Positions 21,114 to 32,588 of a DNA stretch of 64,000 bases are shown in pieces. Below the pieces are notes generated by a model that saw only the letters and a program-made list of their open reading frames with translations, made no database searches and had not been told where the DNA came from. Made by a program: the position numbers and the translations under genes. Location: assembly GCA_916700875.1 (NCBI GenBank), contig CAKAKS010000072.1, forward strand, positions 38,086,614-38,150,613. Reading direction: 5' to 3'. Position 1 is the stretch's first letter, and every line of letters starts with the position of its first letter. This DNA is from Sebastes aleutianus. Its lineage: Eukaryota > Chordata > Actinopteri > Perciformes > Sebastidae.

Positions 21114-22757
21114 ATGGCTGCTGCCAGCAATCTGCAATCTGAAGATCAGTTTCTGTGCTCCATCTGTCTGGATGTGTTCACTGATCCAGTCACTATACCA
21201 TGTGGACACAACTTTTGCAAAAACTGCATCACTGAACACTGGAATACTAGTGACAGGTGCCAGTGTCCCATGTGTAAAGAGGCTTTTACCATAAGACCTG
21301 ATTTGAGAGTCAACACTTTGTTCTCTGAGATGATTGTTCAATTCAGACAGTCAGCTCAACAGAAAACCAGCAGCAGCAGGTCAGAGCAACAAGTGTCCAA
21401 ACCAGGAGAAGTTCCCTGTGACGTCTGCACAGGAACCAAACTGAAGGCCCTGAAGTCCTGCCTGGTGTGTCTGGCCTCCTACTGTAAGACTCACCTGGAG
21501 CCTCATCTGACAGCTTCACGTCTGAAAAGACATCAGCTGATTGAGCCTGTGGAGAACCTGGAAGACAAGATGTGTACGAAGCACGATAAACCTCTGGAGC
21601 TGTTCTGTAAGACCGACCTGACATGTGTCTGCATGCTCTGCCATGTTCTAGACCACAAGATGCATGATGTTGTTCCTCTGAAAGAAGAATATGAAGGAAA
21701 GAAGGCCGAGCTGGGGAAGACAGAGGCTGGAATCCAGCAGATGATCCAGAAGAGACAACTGAAGATTAAGGAGATCAAACACTCAGTTGACCTCAGTGAG
21801 GAAGATGCAGACAGAGAGATAGCAGAAGGTGTTCAGGTCTTCACTGCTCTGAAGGAGTCTGTTGAGAGAGGGCAGGCCAATCTCATCGACACGATCAAAG
21901 AGAAGCAGAAAACAACAGAAAAACAGGCCGAAGCTTTCATCAAAGAGCTGGAACAGGAAATCACTGAGCTGACGAAGAGATGGGCTGAAGTGGAGCAGCT
22001 CTCACGCTCTGAAGACCAACTCCATCTTCTCCAGAGTGTCCACTCCCTGAAAGCTGCTCCACCCACCAAGGACTGGACAGAGGTCAGCATCAAACAATCA
22101 TATGAAGAGACTGTGGTGAAAGCTGTGGCTCAGCTGGAGGAGACACTCAGTAAAGAGATAAAGAAGCTGGTCGCTGAGGCTGAGCTGAAGAGGGTCCAGC
22201 AGTATGCAGTAGATGTGACTCTTGATCCTGATACAGCTCATCCTAAACTCATCCTGTCTGATGATGGGAAACAAGTGAATCATGGTGATGTGAGGAAGAA
22301 TCTCCCAGACAACCCAGAGAGATTTTCTATTTGTTTGTTTGTTTTAGGAAAGCAGAGTTTCTCTTCAGGCAGATTTTACTTTGAGGTTCAAGTTAAAGGA
22401 AAGACTAAATGGTCTTTAGGAGTGGCCAGAGAGTCGATCAACAGGAAGGGAAGCATCACACGGAGACCTCAGAATGGTTACTGGACTATACGGTTGACAA
22501 ATGGAAATGAGTATGAAGCTGCTACTAGCCCTCGAGTCAGTCTCTCTCTGGAGTCTCAGCCTCAGAAGGTGGGGGTGTTTGTGGATTATGAGGAGGGTCT
22601 GGTCTCCTTTTATGATGTAGATGCTGCAGCTCTTATCTACTCCTTTACTGGCTGCTGCTTCACTGAGAAACTCTTCCCATACTACGGTCCTTGTCCTAAT
22701 TATGGTGGTAAAAACTCTGCTCCTCTGATCATCTCTCCTGTCAATCAAGCTGAGTAG
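21114..22757 (+). CDS. TRIM E3 ubiquitin ligase, btr type, copy 5
   Basis: This protein of 547 aa has all zinc ligands. Exon 2 starts at 21105 and the intron is 19155-21104. It has the most scattered substitutions in otherwise constant places: RVNTLFSEMIVQ after the RING, CKTHLEPH in B-box 1 (Glu to Lys), LIEPVENLEDKMC, DLTCVC in B-box 2, and QEITELTKRWAEVEQ in the coiled coil. The SPRY shows SICLFVLGK, TKWSLGV, SITRRPQNG, TIRLTNGNEYEAATSPRV and YYGPCPNYGG. The EYEAATSP loop and the basic RR/R changes could alter the ligand surface; this is inference. Confidence 0.94.
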   Translation: MAAASNLQSEDQFLCSICLDVFTDPVTIPCGHNFCKNCITEHWNTSDRCQCPMCKEAFTIRPDLRVNTLFSEMIVQFRQSAQQKTSSSRSEQQVSKPGEVPCDVCTGTKLKALKSCLVCLASYCKTHLEPHLTASRLKRHQLIEPVENLEDKMCTKHDKPLELFCKTDLTCVCMLCHVLDHKMHDVVPLKEEYEGKKAELGKTEAGIQQMIQKRQLKIKEIKHSVDLSEEDADREIAEGVQVFTALKESVERGQANLIDTIKEKQKTTEKQAEAFIKELEQEITELTKRWAEVEQLSRSEDQLHLLQSVHSLKAAPPTKDWTEVSIKQSYEETVVKAVAQLEETLSKEIKKLVAEAELKRVQQYAVDVTLDPDTAHPKLILSDDGKQVNHGDVRKNLPDNPERFSICLFVLGKQSFSSGRFYFEVQVKGKTKWSLGVARESINRKGSITRRPQNGYWTIRLTNGNEYEAATSPRVSLSLESQPQKVGVFVDYEEGLVSFYDVDAAALIYSFTGCCFTEKLFPYYGPCPNYGGKNSAPLIISPVNQAE

Positions 22758-23581
22758 ACTGATGATATTTAAATGAAAAGATTCACTGTCATACAGTATA
22801 ACAGAACAAATATACATATTCAGTGGCAATATACAATGTAAACCTGTTGTCTTCAGAATTAATCTTCAGGGCTGTTTTTCTGACACCATGAAAAGTCGAC
22901 TGTTTAGAGATACGTGGTTCTCACAGGACAGCGACGCTACAAACATATGATGATCTCATAGACCATGATGCATTGCTGTAGATTAATCTAGCCAACAGTA
23001 TATAAAGGAGTTAAAATTAGCACAACCTTAAACATCTTCAGCAGTAAAATGCAACATACACATTAATGCAGCAGTAATATTAATCCAGAAACATCAGATA
23101 TAATAGTAAAACACCGACAGGGAACATTTTACTGCACAATCACTACTTTTAATTAGCTAATTAATTTATCAATCAACAGAAAAAATGAATCCACAAATAT
23201 TTATCAATTAAATTTGTAATTTTATAGATTCCAGCCTCTCAAATGTGAATATTTACTGGTTTTTGGGTCTTCTATCATATTAAACCAAATATTGTTGGAT
23301 TATTATAAATCATAATGGGCAATTGTGACTTTTTTTCTGATATTTTATGCACAAAGAAATTAATCAATAATGAAAATAATTGTTAGTTGCAGCATTAGAG
23401 CTTTAATTATGTTTGATAGGCCTACATCTTTTCAGCTGTTGTTGGGTTTTGAACATTTAATTATCATTAAGTGAATGATTGTCAGTATTTTTACTAGTTA
23501 TTCAGTCATCCGGTTATTGAGTTTTAATGTCTAATTTGCATTCATGTTGTTATTCATTTAATCACTCATCACTGCAATAAA
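22758..23581 (+). terminator. 3' UTR and polyadenylation signal, copy 5
   Basis: AATAAA is at 23576-23581. The region is shorter than its neighbours: about 100 bp are missing around 23150, where CTACTTTTAATTAGC joins sequence that is separate in other units. The dispersed-repeat relic remains. Confidence 0.75.
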
Positions 23582-23599
23582 ATCCTGTGCAGAGGAAGA

Positions 23600-24197
23600 A
23601 ACTTTTTGTGTGAGTGTTTTATTTTGAAACTGGAGTCTTGTCCACAAAGTCACAAAGGTTTTCACAGGTTGGATGTGTTTCTCAACTGTGGCCACTAGAT
23701 GTGAGCATTACAACACACATCAGAGGGAGGAGAGTTTGTTAAAGGCATGCACAGACTGCACACACCACTCAACATCCTGGTGTGATTCAGCAACAACTAA
23801 TAGGAACGAAGCAAATACAATAATTACATGAGAAGGTTAGAACATTACAGGACAAACAGTGAGCTAAAATCTGGACAGACAGTATGATTGTTGCAGAGCT
23901 GTAGAGGACTGTAAAGTGGCTGCTCTTTTCTGCTGACCCTAAGATGTATTCTTACATGTGGGATTGACTTTTATTTTGTGAAAACTGTCCTGGTGGAGGA
24001 AACACATCCTTACAAACAGAGCTGCTGTAAGAGGTGGAGCAACACTGGAAGGAGGAGAGCTTCAACATCACATTACAGAAATGAAACTGCATGTTTGTCA
24101 GAGAGCTGCAGTCGAGACAAGTCTCTGTGTGTCTGTCTAAAGAAATATTAAACTGAATTCATCAGGTCTTTCTCAACAACAACAGACTCAAATACTG
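23600..24197 (+). promoter_or_regulatory. Promoter region and leader exon, copy 6
   Basis: This is the short promoter form, with the leader block from 23996 to the donor at 24198. The upstream ORF at 24081-24140 is intact; one change in it (GTT to GTG) is silent. Confidence 0.65.
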
Positions 24198-24302
24198 GTG
24201 AGTGCAGCTGATAATATTTACTGTGTTTCAACAACCAGCATTAACACACAACTTACAGCTCTAATCAAACAGGAAGTCACACTCTTTTAATTTCATACTG
24301 AC

Positions 24303-25241
24303 CAGTGTTTGAAGTGGGAAAAAATAAGTGCCGGTACTCTCTTATTCACATGTTGTGTGTATCTGCCGGTATCAGCAATCTCTTGCAACTTATTCCTATT
24401 TTTTCATTATTTCTTTAAGCATGTTAAACTGTGTCAGTCATAATCAGTTGTGATTTTGTTGCTATATATACTTGGGCTATGCATCTTCTATAGTAGGCCT
24501 ATAATACTCCAATAATATTCACACTGGAACATTATAGGGTTAAGGTGGTGTGTTTGTATATAGTGTTAATACTTAAAGTGCTTTCCTGTGTTATTTGTAG
24601 CCTTCAGCATCTCTCTATAATATATTATAGGATGTCTATAGGCTGGAATCAACAGCAGCCAGACAGACAGGCAGGTATACATGCAGAGCTGAGGTGTGTG
24701 AGCTCTTCATTCAGGTTTTAGGAGCAGAGTCCCAGTCAGGATGCTCCTACATATTATACAGAGACAGATTATGAATTTATACAGTGAATAAAAGATACTA
24801 GGAGATATTGGGTTTGGGGTTCCTTCCTTGAGAAAATTTGAAGGTTTTTGACTTAAAACTACGCATTTTACATCATTGTGGACCATTATTATTACTAGTT
24901 AAATTATTGTTTTTATTATTTATCACAGCCTTCGTCTGAACATTTAATTCTTCTCGAAATGTTTGTCCTGTAAAATCGTATTTTATAAATCAGAAGAGCA
25001 GATTCAGAAAACTTTTAATGTTTCATTCATTATATTTGTTCACAAAAAAAAAAAGTTATGACAAACAGTTCACTAATTATTTTACAAAAAGGATGTGAAC
25101 ATAATATGGAGAGGGCAGAGGAGAGGACAGGCAGCTTGTGAGAAGCTCCAGTACGCATGAAAAAGTCACAGTACGCCAAGGAGTAAAATGTAGAAGTGCC
25201 GGTACGGTGTACCGCTGCGTACCGGCCCACTTCGAGCACTG
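24303..25241. mobile_element. Intronic hAT-like element, copy 6 (internally deleted)
   Basis: The ends are intact between ATACTGAC (24295-24302) and ATAATGAC (25242-25249). The same interior deletion as in copy 5 removes the fold-back (GTGAACATAATATGG junction). Confidence 0.75.
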
Positions 25242-25331
25242 ATAATGACACATGTCAGATGGACATCTCAGTTAAATGAAACATACCTATAACTTCAAAA
25301 ATAATGTTTCTCAATATTGCAGTATTCATGC

Positions 25332-26075
25332 TGTGGCAGCCACCCATTCTCTGGGGCTTGCTGTCATTTACCTTTTCCCTGGTGTTTTTTTGGTTGAATT
25401 GCTGAGTGATTAGAGGGTTATTCAGTTCACCTGTTGCGCAGGGTGTGGGGACTGGCTCTTAAATGACAGTTGAGAGCAGCTTGGTGCATTCCCCTCTTGG
25501 CCAATCAGGGTGCAACGACGCCTTTCTGTATGGCTTAAAAGAGGAGGGAAACTGCACACCCAGTGTCATTCTGATCTCTCCTTTACTAAATGCAACACGT
25601 GTTAACAGCCAAACCAGAAACTCTGGTCTGTTTTAGGCCCTTTTGAGATTCGGTCCTCTTTGTGTTTTGTTTATTGAGAGTGTTGACTATCCTAGTTGGG
25701 GAAACAAAATAAATACCAATCAATTGGGTTACCTGCACTAGGACGTTTAGGTGCTATTTGTGCAAGAATCTGGCTTGCCTCACGATAGCCTAACGCCTGC
25801 AGGCTTTATTTTGTTATTCTAGTCATTTGTTGATATTCACTGAAACCCTTTATACCCATTTCTTTTAGTATATTTTATTTGGGGAAACTTTAAAGGAGGG
25901 TAAAAGGAAAAAAAATATATATATATTTCAGTTTCCTTAATTGTTTGTTATTGTAGAGGCATTTGTTCATTATTATTATTAAGGAGGCATTTTATTTTAT
26001 ATTATTATGTGGATGGAACTGTTTTTCAGTCTTCTGCCTGAACAACTAAAGTCATCGGAAATCAGTACCACCACA
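25332..26075. mobile_element. Solo LTR in intron, copy 6
   Basis: It is in the same position and orientation as the LTR at 20279, with the same ATGC duplication (25328-25331, 26076-26079) and a length of 744 bp. By eye only about half a dozen substitutions plus an AT-repeat length change separate the two. They are therefore one insertion later duplicated, not two insertions. Confidence 0.78.
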
Positions 26076-26164
26076 ATGCTTCGATATTTGTTTCATACAA
26101 ATGATGAATACATGTGTAACAAAACATTTTATAATACTTTCACTTTTGTTCTCAGTGTGTAGAC

Positions 26165-27811
26165 ATGGCTGCTGCCAGCAATCTGCAATCTGAAGATCAG
26201 TTTCTGTGCTCCATCTGTCTGGATGTGTTCACTGATCCAGTCACTATACCATGTGGACACAGCTTCTGCAAAAACTGCATCACTGAACACTGGAATACTA
26301 GTGACAGGTACCAGTGTCCCATGTGTAAAGAGGCTTTTACCATAAGACCTGATTTGAGGGTCAACACTTTCATCTCTGAGATGGTTGTTCAGTTCAGACA
26401 GTCAGCTCAACAGAAAACCAGCAGCAGCAGCTCAGAGAAACAAGTGTCCAAACAAAGAGAAGTTCCATGTGACTTCTGCACTGGAACCAAACTGAATGCC
26501 CTGAAGTCCTGCCTGGTGTGTCTGGCCTCCTACTGTGAGACTCACCTGGAGCCTCATCTGACAGCTTCACGTCTGAAAAGACATCAGCTGATCGACCCTG
26601 TGGAGAACCTGGAAGACAGGATGTGTATGAAGCACGATAAACCTCTGGAGCTGTATTGTAAGACCGACCAGACATGTGTCTGCATGCTCTGCCTCGTTTT
26701 AGACCACAAGACACACGAGTTTGTTCCTCTGAAAGAAGAATATGAAGGAAAGAAGGCCCAGCTGGGGAAGACAGAGGCTGAAATCCAGCAGATGATCCAG
26801 AAGAGACGACTGAAGATTCAGGAGATCAAACACTCAGTCGACCTCAGTGAGGAAGATGCAGACAGAGAGATAGCAGAAGGTGTTCAGGTCTTCAGTGCTC
26901 TGAAGGAGACTGTTGAGAGAGACCAGGCCAATCTCATCGACACGATCAAAGAGAAGCAGAGAGCAACAGAAAAACAGGCTGGAGCTTTCATCAAAGAGCT
27001 GGAACAGGAAATCTCTGAGCTGACAAAGAGAAGGACTGAAGTGGAGCAGCTCTCACGCTCTGAAGACCAACTCCATCTTCTCCAAAGCTTTCCGTTTGTG
27101 AAAGCTGCTCCATCCACCAAGGACTGGACAGAGGTCACTGTCTGTCCATCAACATATGAGGGCACTGTGGTGAAAGCTGTGGCTCAGCTGGAGGAGACAC
27201 TCAGTAAAGAGATGAAGAAGCTGGTCGCTGAGGCTGAGCTGAAGAGGGTCCAGCAGTATGCAGTAGATGTGGCACTTGATCCTGATACAGCTCATCCTGA
27301 TCTCATCCTGTCTGATGATGGAAAACAAGTGAATGATAGTGATGTGAAGAAGAATCTCCCAGACAACCCAGAGAGATTTTCTATTAGTGTTTTTGTTTTA
27401 GGAAAGCAGAGTTTCTCTTCAGGCAGATTTTACTTTGAGGTTCAAGTTAAAAGAAAGACTGACTGGACTTTAGGAGTGGCCAGAGAGTCGATCAACAGGA
27501 AGGGAGTCATCACACAGAGACCTAAGGATGGTTACTGGACTATATGGTTGACAAATGTAAATGAGTACAAAGCTCTTGATGTTCCTCCTGTCAGTCTCTC
27601 TCTGAAGTCTCGGCCTCAGAAGGTGGGGGTGTTTGTGGATTATGAGGAGGGTCTGGTCTCCTTTTATGACGTAGATGCTGCAGCTCTTATCTACTCCTTT
27701 ACTGGCTGCTGCTTCACTGAGAAACTCTTCCCATTCTTCAGTCCTTGTGATAATGATGGTGGTAAAAACTCTGCCCCTCTGATCATCTCTCCTGTCAATC
27801 AAGCTGAGTAG
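26165..27811 (+). CDS. TRIM E3 ubiquitin ligase, btr type, copy 6
   Basis: This protein of 548 aa has its zinc ligands complete. CGHSFC replaces CGHNFC, and RYQCPMC replaces RCQCPMC, but that cysteine is not a ligand. Exon 2 starts at 26156. The linker is SEKQVSKQREV. B-box 2 has CMKHDKPLELYC. The coiled coil has QVFSALKETVERDQ and ends SFPFVKAAPSTKDW as in the gene at 15312, followed by TVCPSTYEG. PRY reads VALDPDTAHPDL. The SPRY has KRKTDWTLGV, VITQRPKDG, TNVNEYKALDVPPV and FSPCDNDGG. Its intron matches copy 5 while the end of the coiled coil and the 3' region match copy 4, so the unit looks chimeric. Confidence 0.95.
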   Translation: MAAASNLQSEDQFLCSICLDVFTDPVTIPCGHSFCKNCITEHWNTSDRYQCPMCKEAFTIRPDLRVNTFISEMVVQFRQSAQQKTSSSSSEKQVSKQREVPCDFCTGTKLNALKSCLVCLASYCETHLEPHLTASRLKRHQLIDPVENLEDRMCMKHDKPLELYCKTDQTCVCMLCLVLDHKTHEFVPLKEEYEGKKAQLGKTEAEIQQMIQKRRLKIQEIKHSVDLSEEDADREIAEGVQVFSALKETVERDQANLIDTIKEKQRATEKQAGAFIKELEQEISELTKRRTEVEQLSRSEDQLHLLQSFPFVKAAPSTKDWTEVTVCPSTYEGTVVKAVAQLEETLSKEMKKLVAEAELKRVQQYAVDVALDPDTAHPDLILSDDGKQVNDSDVKKNLPDNPERFSISVFVLGKQSFSSGRFYFEVQVKRKTDWTLGVARESINRKGVITQRPKDGYWTIWLTNVNEYKALDVPPVSLSLKSRPQKVGVFVDYEEGLVSFYDVDAAALIYSFTGCCFTEKLFPFFSPCDNDGGKNSAPLIISPVNQAE

Positions 27812-29317
27812 ACTGGTGATATTTAAATGAAAAGGTTCACTGTCATATAACAGAACAAATATACATATTCAGTAGCAATATACAATGTAAACCTGTTGTC
27901 TTCAGAATTAATCTTCAGGGCTGTTCTTCTGACACCATGAAAAGTTTACTTTTTAGAGATTCATGGTTCTCACAAGACAGCGACGCTACAAACATTTGAT
28001 GATCTTATAGACCATGATGCATTGCTGTAGATTAAAATAGCCAACAGTATATAAAGGAGATAAAATTAGCACAACCTTAAACATCTACAGTCGTAAAATG
28101 CAACATACACATTAATGCAGCAGTCATATTAATCTAGAAGCATCAGATATAATAGTAAAACACCGACAGGGAACATTTTACTACAAAATCAATACTTTTA
28201 CTTTTCATACGTTAAAGGGACTGTTCGTAACTTTTGAAGCGTATAAATGTACCGGGTCGGGACACATGCGCGCTCGAATATGCGCGCTCGCATATGCGCG
28301 CTCGCTTGTGGCTGAAGTCTCTCCTCCTCTGCCTGCCTTCACTCACACAGTAAGCGCGTTCTCGCTCAGCTCGCTCCACCTCTAGATGTGAACGCGCGCT
28401 CACTCCACACTGCAGAAGAGTTAGTAGCTCTGAGAATATCTAGTGAATGTACAGTGGACGTTTGTGCAGAAATAAATGCTACAGCTCCTCCAGACCAACA
28501 GAGATTTTCCGTGTCTTGTGAGGTGACGGGGCTCTGCAACGAGAAACATTGCCGTCTCTGACCAGGTGCCGGTGTCTCCCCTGTTCCTGGTGGGGAGGCT
28601 GAGGCAGGAAAAGCCAAAACTAGGATCTGCATTGATTCATGGAGAGACCTTTGTCTGGTCAGCTAACATTACTGCCAAGCAGGTGAAATATAGAGTGATA
28701 TTGTGGTTTTAGCTGACGTGTGTCGCCTCACTGTTTTGAGCGATGCTCATTCAGGTATATTTAGAGCGAGCAAGCGCGAGCCCGACCCTGACTTTCGTTG
28801 ACTTAACGGCCACAGATGTCGCTCTTAACAAGCATTTCTGAAAGTTACAAATAGTCCCTTTAAGTACATTTTTCAATCAACAGAAAAAATAATCTGCAAA
28901 TATTAATCAATTAATTGTTCATGTAATTTTTTTAAAGCAAAAATGTCAAATAGTCACAGATTCCCGCCTCTGGAATGTGATTATTTGCTGGTTTCTGGGT
29001 CTTCTATCGTATTAAACCAAATATCTTTGGATTATTATAAATCATAATGGGCATTTGTGACTTTTTTTCTGATATTTTATGCACCAAGAGATTAATCAAT
29101 AATGAAAATAATTGTCAGTTGCAGCATTAGAGCTTTAATTCAGTTTTATAGGCCTACATCTTTTCAGCTGTTGTTGGGTTTTGAACATTTAATTAGCATT
29201 AAGTGAATGATTAATGGTCTTTATTTTTACTAGTTATTCAGTCATCCGGTGATTGGGTTTCAATGTCTAATATGCATTTATGTTGTTATTCATTTAATCA
29301 GTCATCACTGCAATAAA
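27812..29317 (+). terminator. 3' region with MITE and polyadenylation signal, copy 6
   Basis: AATAAA is at 29312-29317. It contains the TTAA MITE and the same adjacent deletion of about 90 bp as the gene at 15312, plus the dispersed-repeat relic. Confidence 0.7.
28216..28859. mobile_element. piggyBac-like MITE in the 3' UTR, copy 6
   Basis: This 644-bp relative of the element at 17343 is at the identical site, with TTAA at 28212-28215 and 28860-28863. The GC-rich CGCGCTCG part has one extra repeat, which accounts for most of the length difference. Confidence 0.8.
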
Positions 29318-29339
29318 ATCCTGTGCAGAAGAAAAAACT

Positions 29340-29932
29340 TTTTGTGTGAGTGTTTATTTTGAAACTGGAATCTTGTCCACAAAGTCACAAAGGTTTTCAC
29401 AGGTTGGATGTGTTTCTCAACTGTGGCCACTAGATGTGAGCATGACAACACACATCAGAGGGAGGAGAGTTTGTTAAAGGCATGCACAGACTGCACACAC
29501 CACTCAACATCCTGGTCTGATTCAGCAACAACTAATAGGAACGAAGCAAATACAAGAATTACATGAGAAGGTTAGAACATTACAGGACAATCAGTGAGCT
29601 GAAATCTGGACAGACAGTATGACTGTTGCAGAGCTGTAGAGGACTGTAAAGTGGCTGCTCTTTTCTGCTGACCCTAAGATGTATTCTTATATGTGGGATT
29701 GACTTTTATTTTGTGAAAACTGTCCTGGTGGAGGAAACACATCCTCACAAACAGAGCTGCTGTAAGAGGTGGAGCAACACTGGAAGGAGGAGAGCTTCAA
29801 CATCACATTACAGAAATGAAACTGCATGTTTGTCAGAGAGCTGCAGTCGAGACAAGTCTCTGTGTTTCTGTCTAAAGAAATATTAAACAGAGTTCATCAG
29901 GTCTTTCTCAACAACAACAGACTCAAATACTG
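29340..29932 (+). promoter_or_regulatory. Promoter region and leader exon of the truncated gene
   Basis: This is a complete short-form promoter and leader with donor at 29933 and an intact upstream ORF at 29816-29875. It looks as sound as those of the intact genes, although its own coding exon is destroyed. Confidence 0.65.
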
Positions 29933-30037
29933 GTGAGTGCAGCTGATAATATTTACTGTGTTTCAACAACCAGCATTAACACAAAACGTACAGCTCTAAT
30001 CAAACAGGAAGTTACACTCTTTTCATTTCATATTGAC

Positions 30038-32049
30038 CAGTGTTGGTACTCTCTTATTCACATGTTGTGTGTATCTGCCGGTATCAGCAATCTCTTGCAA
30101 CTTATTCCTATTTATTCATTATTTCTTTAAGCATGTTAAACTGTGTCAGTCATAATCAGCTGTGATTTTATTGCTATATATACTTGGGCTATATGCATCT
30201 TCTATAGTAGGCCTATAATACTCCAATAATATTTACACTGGAACATTATAGGGTTAAGATGAGTGTTAATAGTTAAAGTGCTTTCCTGTGTTATTTGTAG
30301 TCTTCAGCATCTCTCTATAATATATTATAGGATGTCTATAGGCTGGAATCAACAGCAGCCAGCCAGACAGACAGGCAGGTATACATGCAGAGCTGAGGTG
30401 TGTGAGCTCTTCATTCAGGTTTTAGGAGCAGAGTCCCAGTCAGGATGCTCCTACATATTATACAGAGACACATTATGAATTTAAACAGTGAATAAAAGAT
30501 ACTAGGAGATATTGGGTTTGGGGGTCCTTCCCTGAGAAAATTTGAAGGTTTTTGACTTAAAACTACGCATTTTACATCATTATGGACCATTATTATTACT
30601 AGTTAAATGATTATTTTTATTATTTATCACAGCCTTTATCTGAACATTTAATTCTTCTGGAAATGTTTGTCCTGTAAAATCATATTCTATAAATCAGAAA
30701 ACTTTTAAATACTCTTTCATCACTTATATTTGTTCACAAAAAAAAAGTTATGACGAACAGTTTATTAATTATTTTACAAAAAGGATGTGAACATTGTATC
30801 GATAAATTACAGCACCCTCGTTCTCACCAGATATTATTGTTAGCCTAGCCACCATAACCAGTCTGACTGTTCACTGACTGCGCTGTGTGTGTTGATGTGT
30901 GTGGAGCTCCGACAAGGCCTATGAAAGGAGTCAGTCACGGGCGGACATGGCACCGGGGGTATGACACATGCGGTGTGTAACTGAAGCTGCGGCCGTGCAT
31001 TGCGATTGGTTCAATTTCGGCGAGGGCAGACCAGATTTTTACTGCGCATGTGTTGTACCCAAAAGATATGACGCGTACTCAGCCTCCTTCCATAGGCCTT
31101 GAACAGCAGCAGGGAGAGGCTGCAGCTTTAGCCCTGGAGCCCATATGAACATAGTACCTATTATGCCCTGATATCGCAATTCAGTTTTTTGTCTCGACGA
31201 TGCATATCGTCTCGTTTTTATATCGCAATATTTTGTGGCACAATATTTCGTCACACCCCTATTAATAATAGAACGCGATTTCACATTATATAAAACTCCA
31301 CATTGCAGAACATTAACATATGGCATATCATTTATTATTCCACATAAATACTTTGAAACGTTAACTGGTTATCATTGTGGCATAAGCCCTTTCTACCGGT
31401 ATAGATATGATAGAAGACGGGGTATTTTCACACTATAATCTATCTTTTAGGACTAAGATAGAGGATATACCCCGATGTTCATGCCAATCATATTTATGTG
31501 GTTACAAAACTGCACATGCTGCTGCAGGGAGTTAAATGCTGTGAACTAATAAATGTAGATCCCCCTTCCTGGCAGACAGGCTGTATACCTGCCTCTGCAG
31601 ACTCGAGCCAATATTGCAATTTACAGTAAAACTATCAGGTGTGTACATAAAAACACACATTGTCATTTCAGGCTGAATAATAATTAATATGCCATATGTA
31701 TGCCTAGTTAATGTTCTGTAGCGTGGAGTTTTATTAATGTATGATCGCATTTTATCATTAAACATGCCAAAAATAATACAGAGCGGTAGAATGAGCTTCT
31801 GATGTGAACAGCCAGGCTTCAGCTCGCGCGGCGATTAATAAAGCCGGCTTCAGTTCCCTACGTGAACCCACGCAGCGCTACTATGCTGGCGCTGCACCGT
31901 TATTTATCCTGATGTGGAGAGGGCAGAGGAGAGGACAGGCAGCTTGTGAGAAGCTCCGGTACGCATGAAAAAGTCACAGTACGCAAAGGAGTAAAATGTA
32001 GAAGTGCCGATAAGGTGTACTGCTGCGTACCAGCTCACTTCGAACACTG
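30038..32049. mobile_element. Intronic hAT-like element, truncated gene
   Basis: The left end has the deletion of about 28 bp (CAGTGTTGGTAC). The right end CGAACACTG is followed by ATAATGAC. The fold-back is at 31262-31761. It lies in the intron 29933-32214. Confidence 0.7.
31262..31761. repeat. Intronic fold-back element, truncated gene
   Basis: This 500-bp element has both arms and the inner hairpin conserved (GACGGGGTATT / ATACCCCG), and TTAA at both ends. Confidence 0.7.
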
Positions 32050-32223
32050 ATAATGACACTTGTCGGATGGACATCTCAGTTAAATGAAACATACCTATGA
32101 ATTCAAAATAATGTTTGTCACTATTGCAGTAATCATACTTTGATATTTGTTTTATACAAATGATTAATACATGTGAATCAAAACATTTTATAATACTTTC
32201 ACTTTTGTTCTCAGTGTGTAGAC

Positions 32224-32283
32224 ATGGCTGCTGCCAGCAATCTGCAATCTTTATATCTGGTATATGTGATGCTGGAAACTTGA
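32224..32283 (+). pseudogene. Truncated btr-type TRIM gene (first nine codons only)
   Basis: The acceptor TTCTCAG, the 9-nt leader and codons MAAASNLQS match the intact genes exactly up to 32250. The sequence then switches to unrelated DNA, which adds ten codons before a TGA at 32281-32283. RING, B-boxes, coiled coil, SPRY and the 3' UTR are all missing. The break is followed by what looks like a retrotransposon tail and microsatellites. It cannot make a functional TRIM protein. Confidence 0.9.
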
Positions 32284-32338
32284 ATTTCCCTCGGGATCAA
32301 TAAAGTTACTATCTATCTATCTATCTATCTATCTATCC

Positions 32339-32369
<31 letters not shown>

Positions 32370-32400
32370 AATCTAACTATCTATCTAATAAAAGTACAAT
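32270..32400 (+). repeat. LINE-like 3' tail followed by (TATC)n
   Basis: AATTTCCCTCGGGATCAATAAAGT followed by a TATC microsatellite is the common layout of some fish non-LTR retrotransposon 3' ends. The family is not identified. It begins about 20 bp after the break in the TRIM gene. Confidence 0.5.
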
Positions 32401-32437
32401 AAGTCCATCTGAGATGTAGGTAAAGTACAGGTACCTT

Positions 32438-32477
<40 letters not shown>

Positions 32478-32572
32478 ACTTTGTTAATCTATTTATATAT
32501 ATAAATAGATAGATAGATAGATAGATAGATAGATTAACAAAGTTCTATCTATCTATCTATCTATCTATCTCT
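32438..32572. repeat. Palindromic GATA/TATC fold-back
   Basis: (GATA)n, then AACTTTGTTAATCT, then the centre ATTTATATATATAAAT, then more (GATA)n, AGATTAACAAAGTT and (TATC)n. The outer parts are exact inverted copies; the right arm carries about 24 extra bases of GATA repeat. Confidence 0.8.
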
Positions 32573-32588
32573 CTCTCTCTCTATATAT

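Noticed and set aside
32224..32283. 19-codon ORF of the truncated gene as a real micropeptide
   Set aside because: Nine codons are the leftover of the TRIM gene and ten come by chance from foreign DNA before the first stop.
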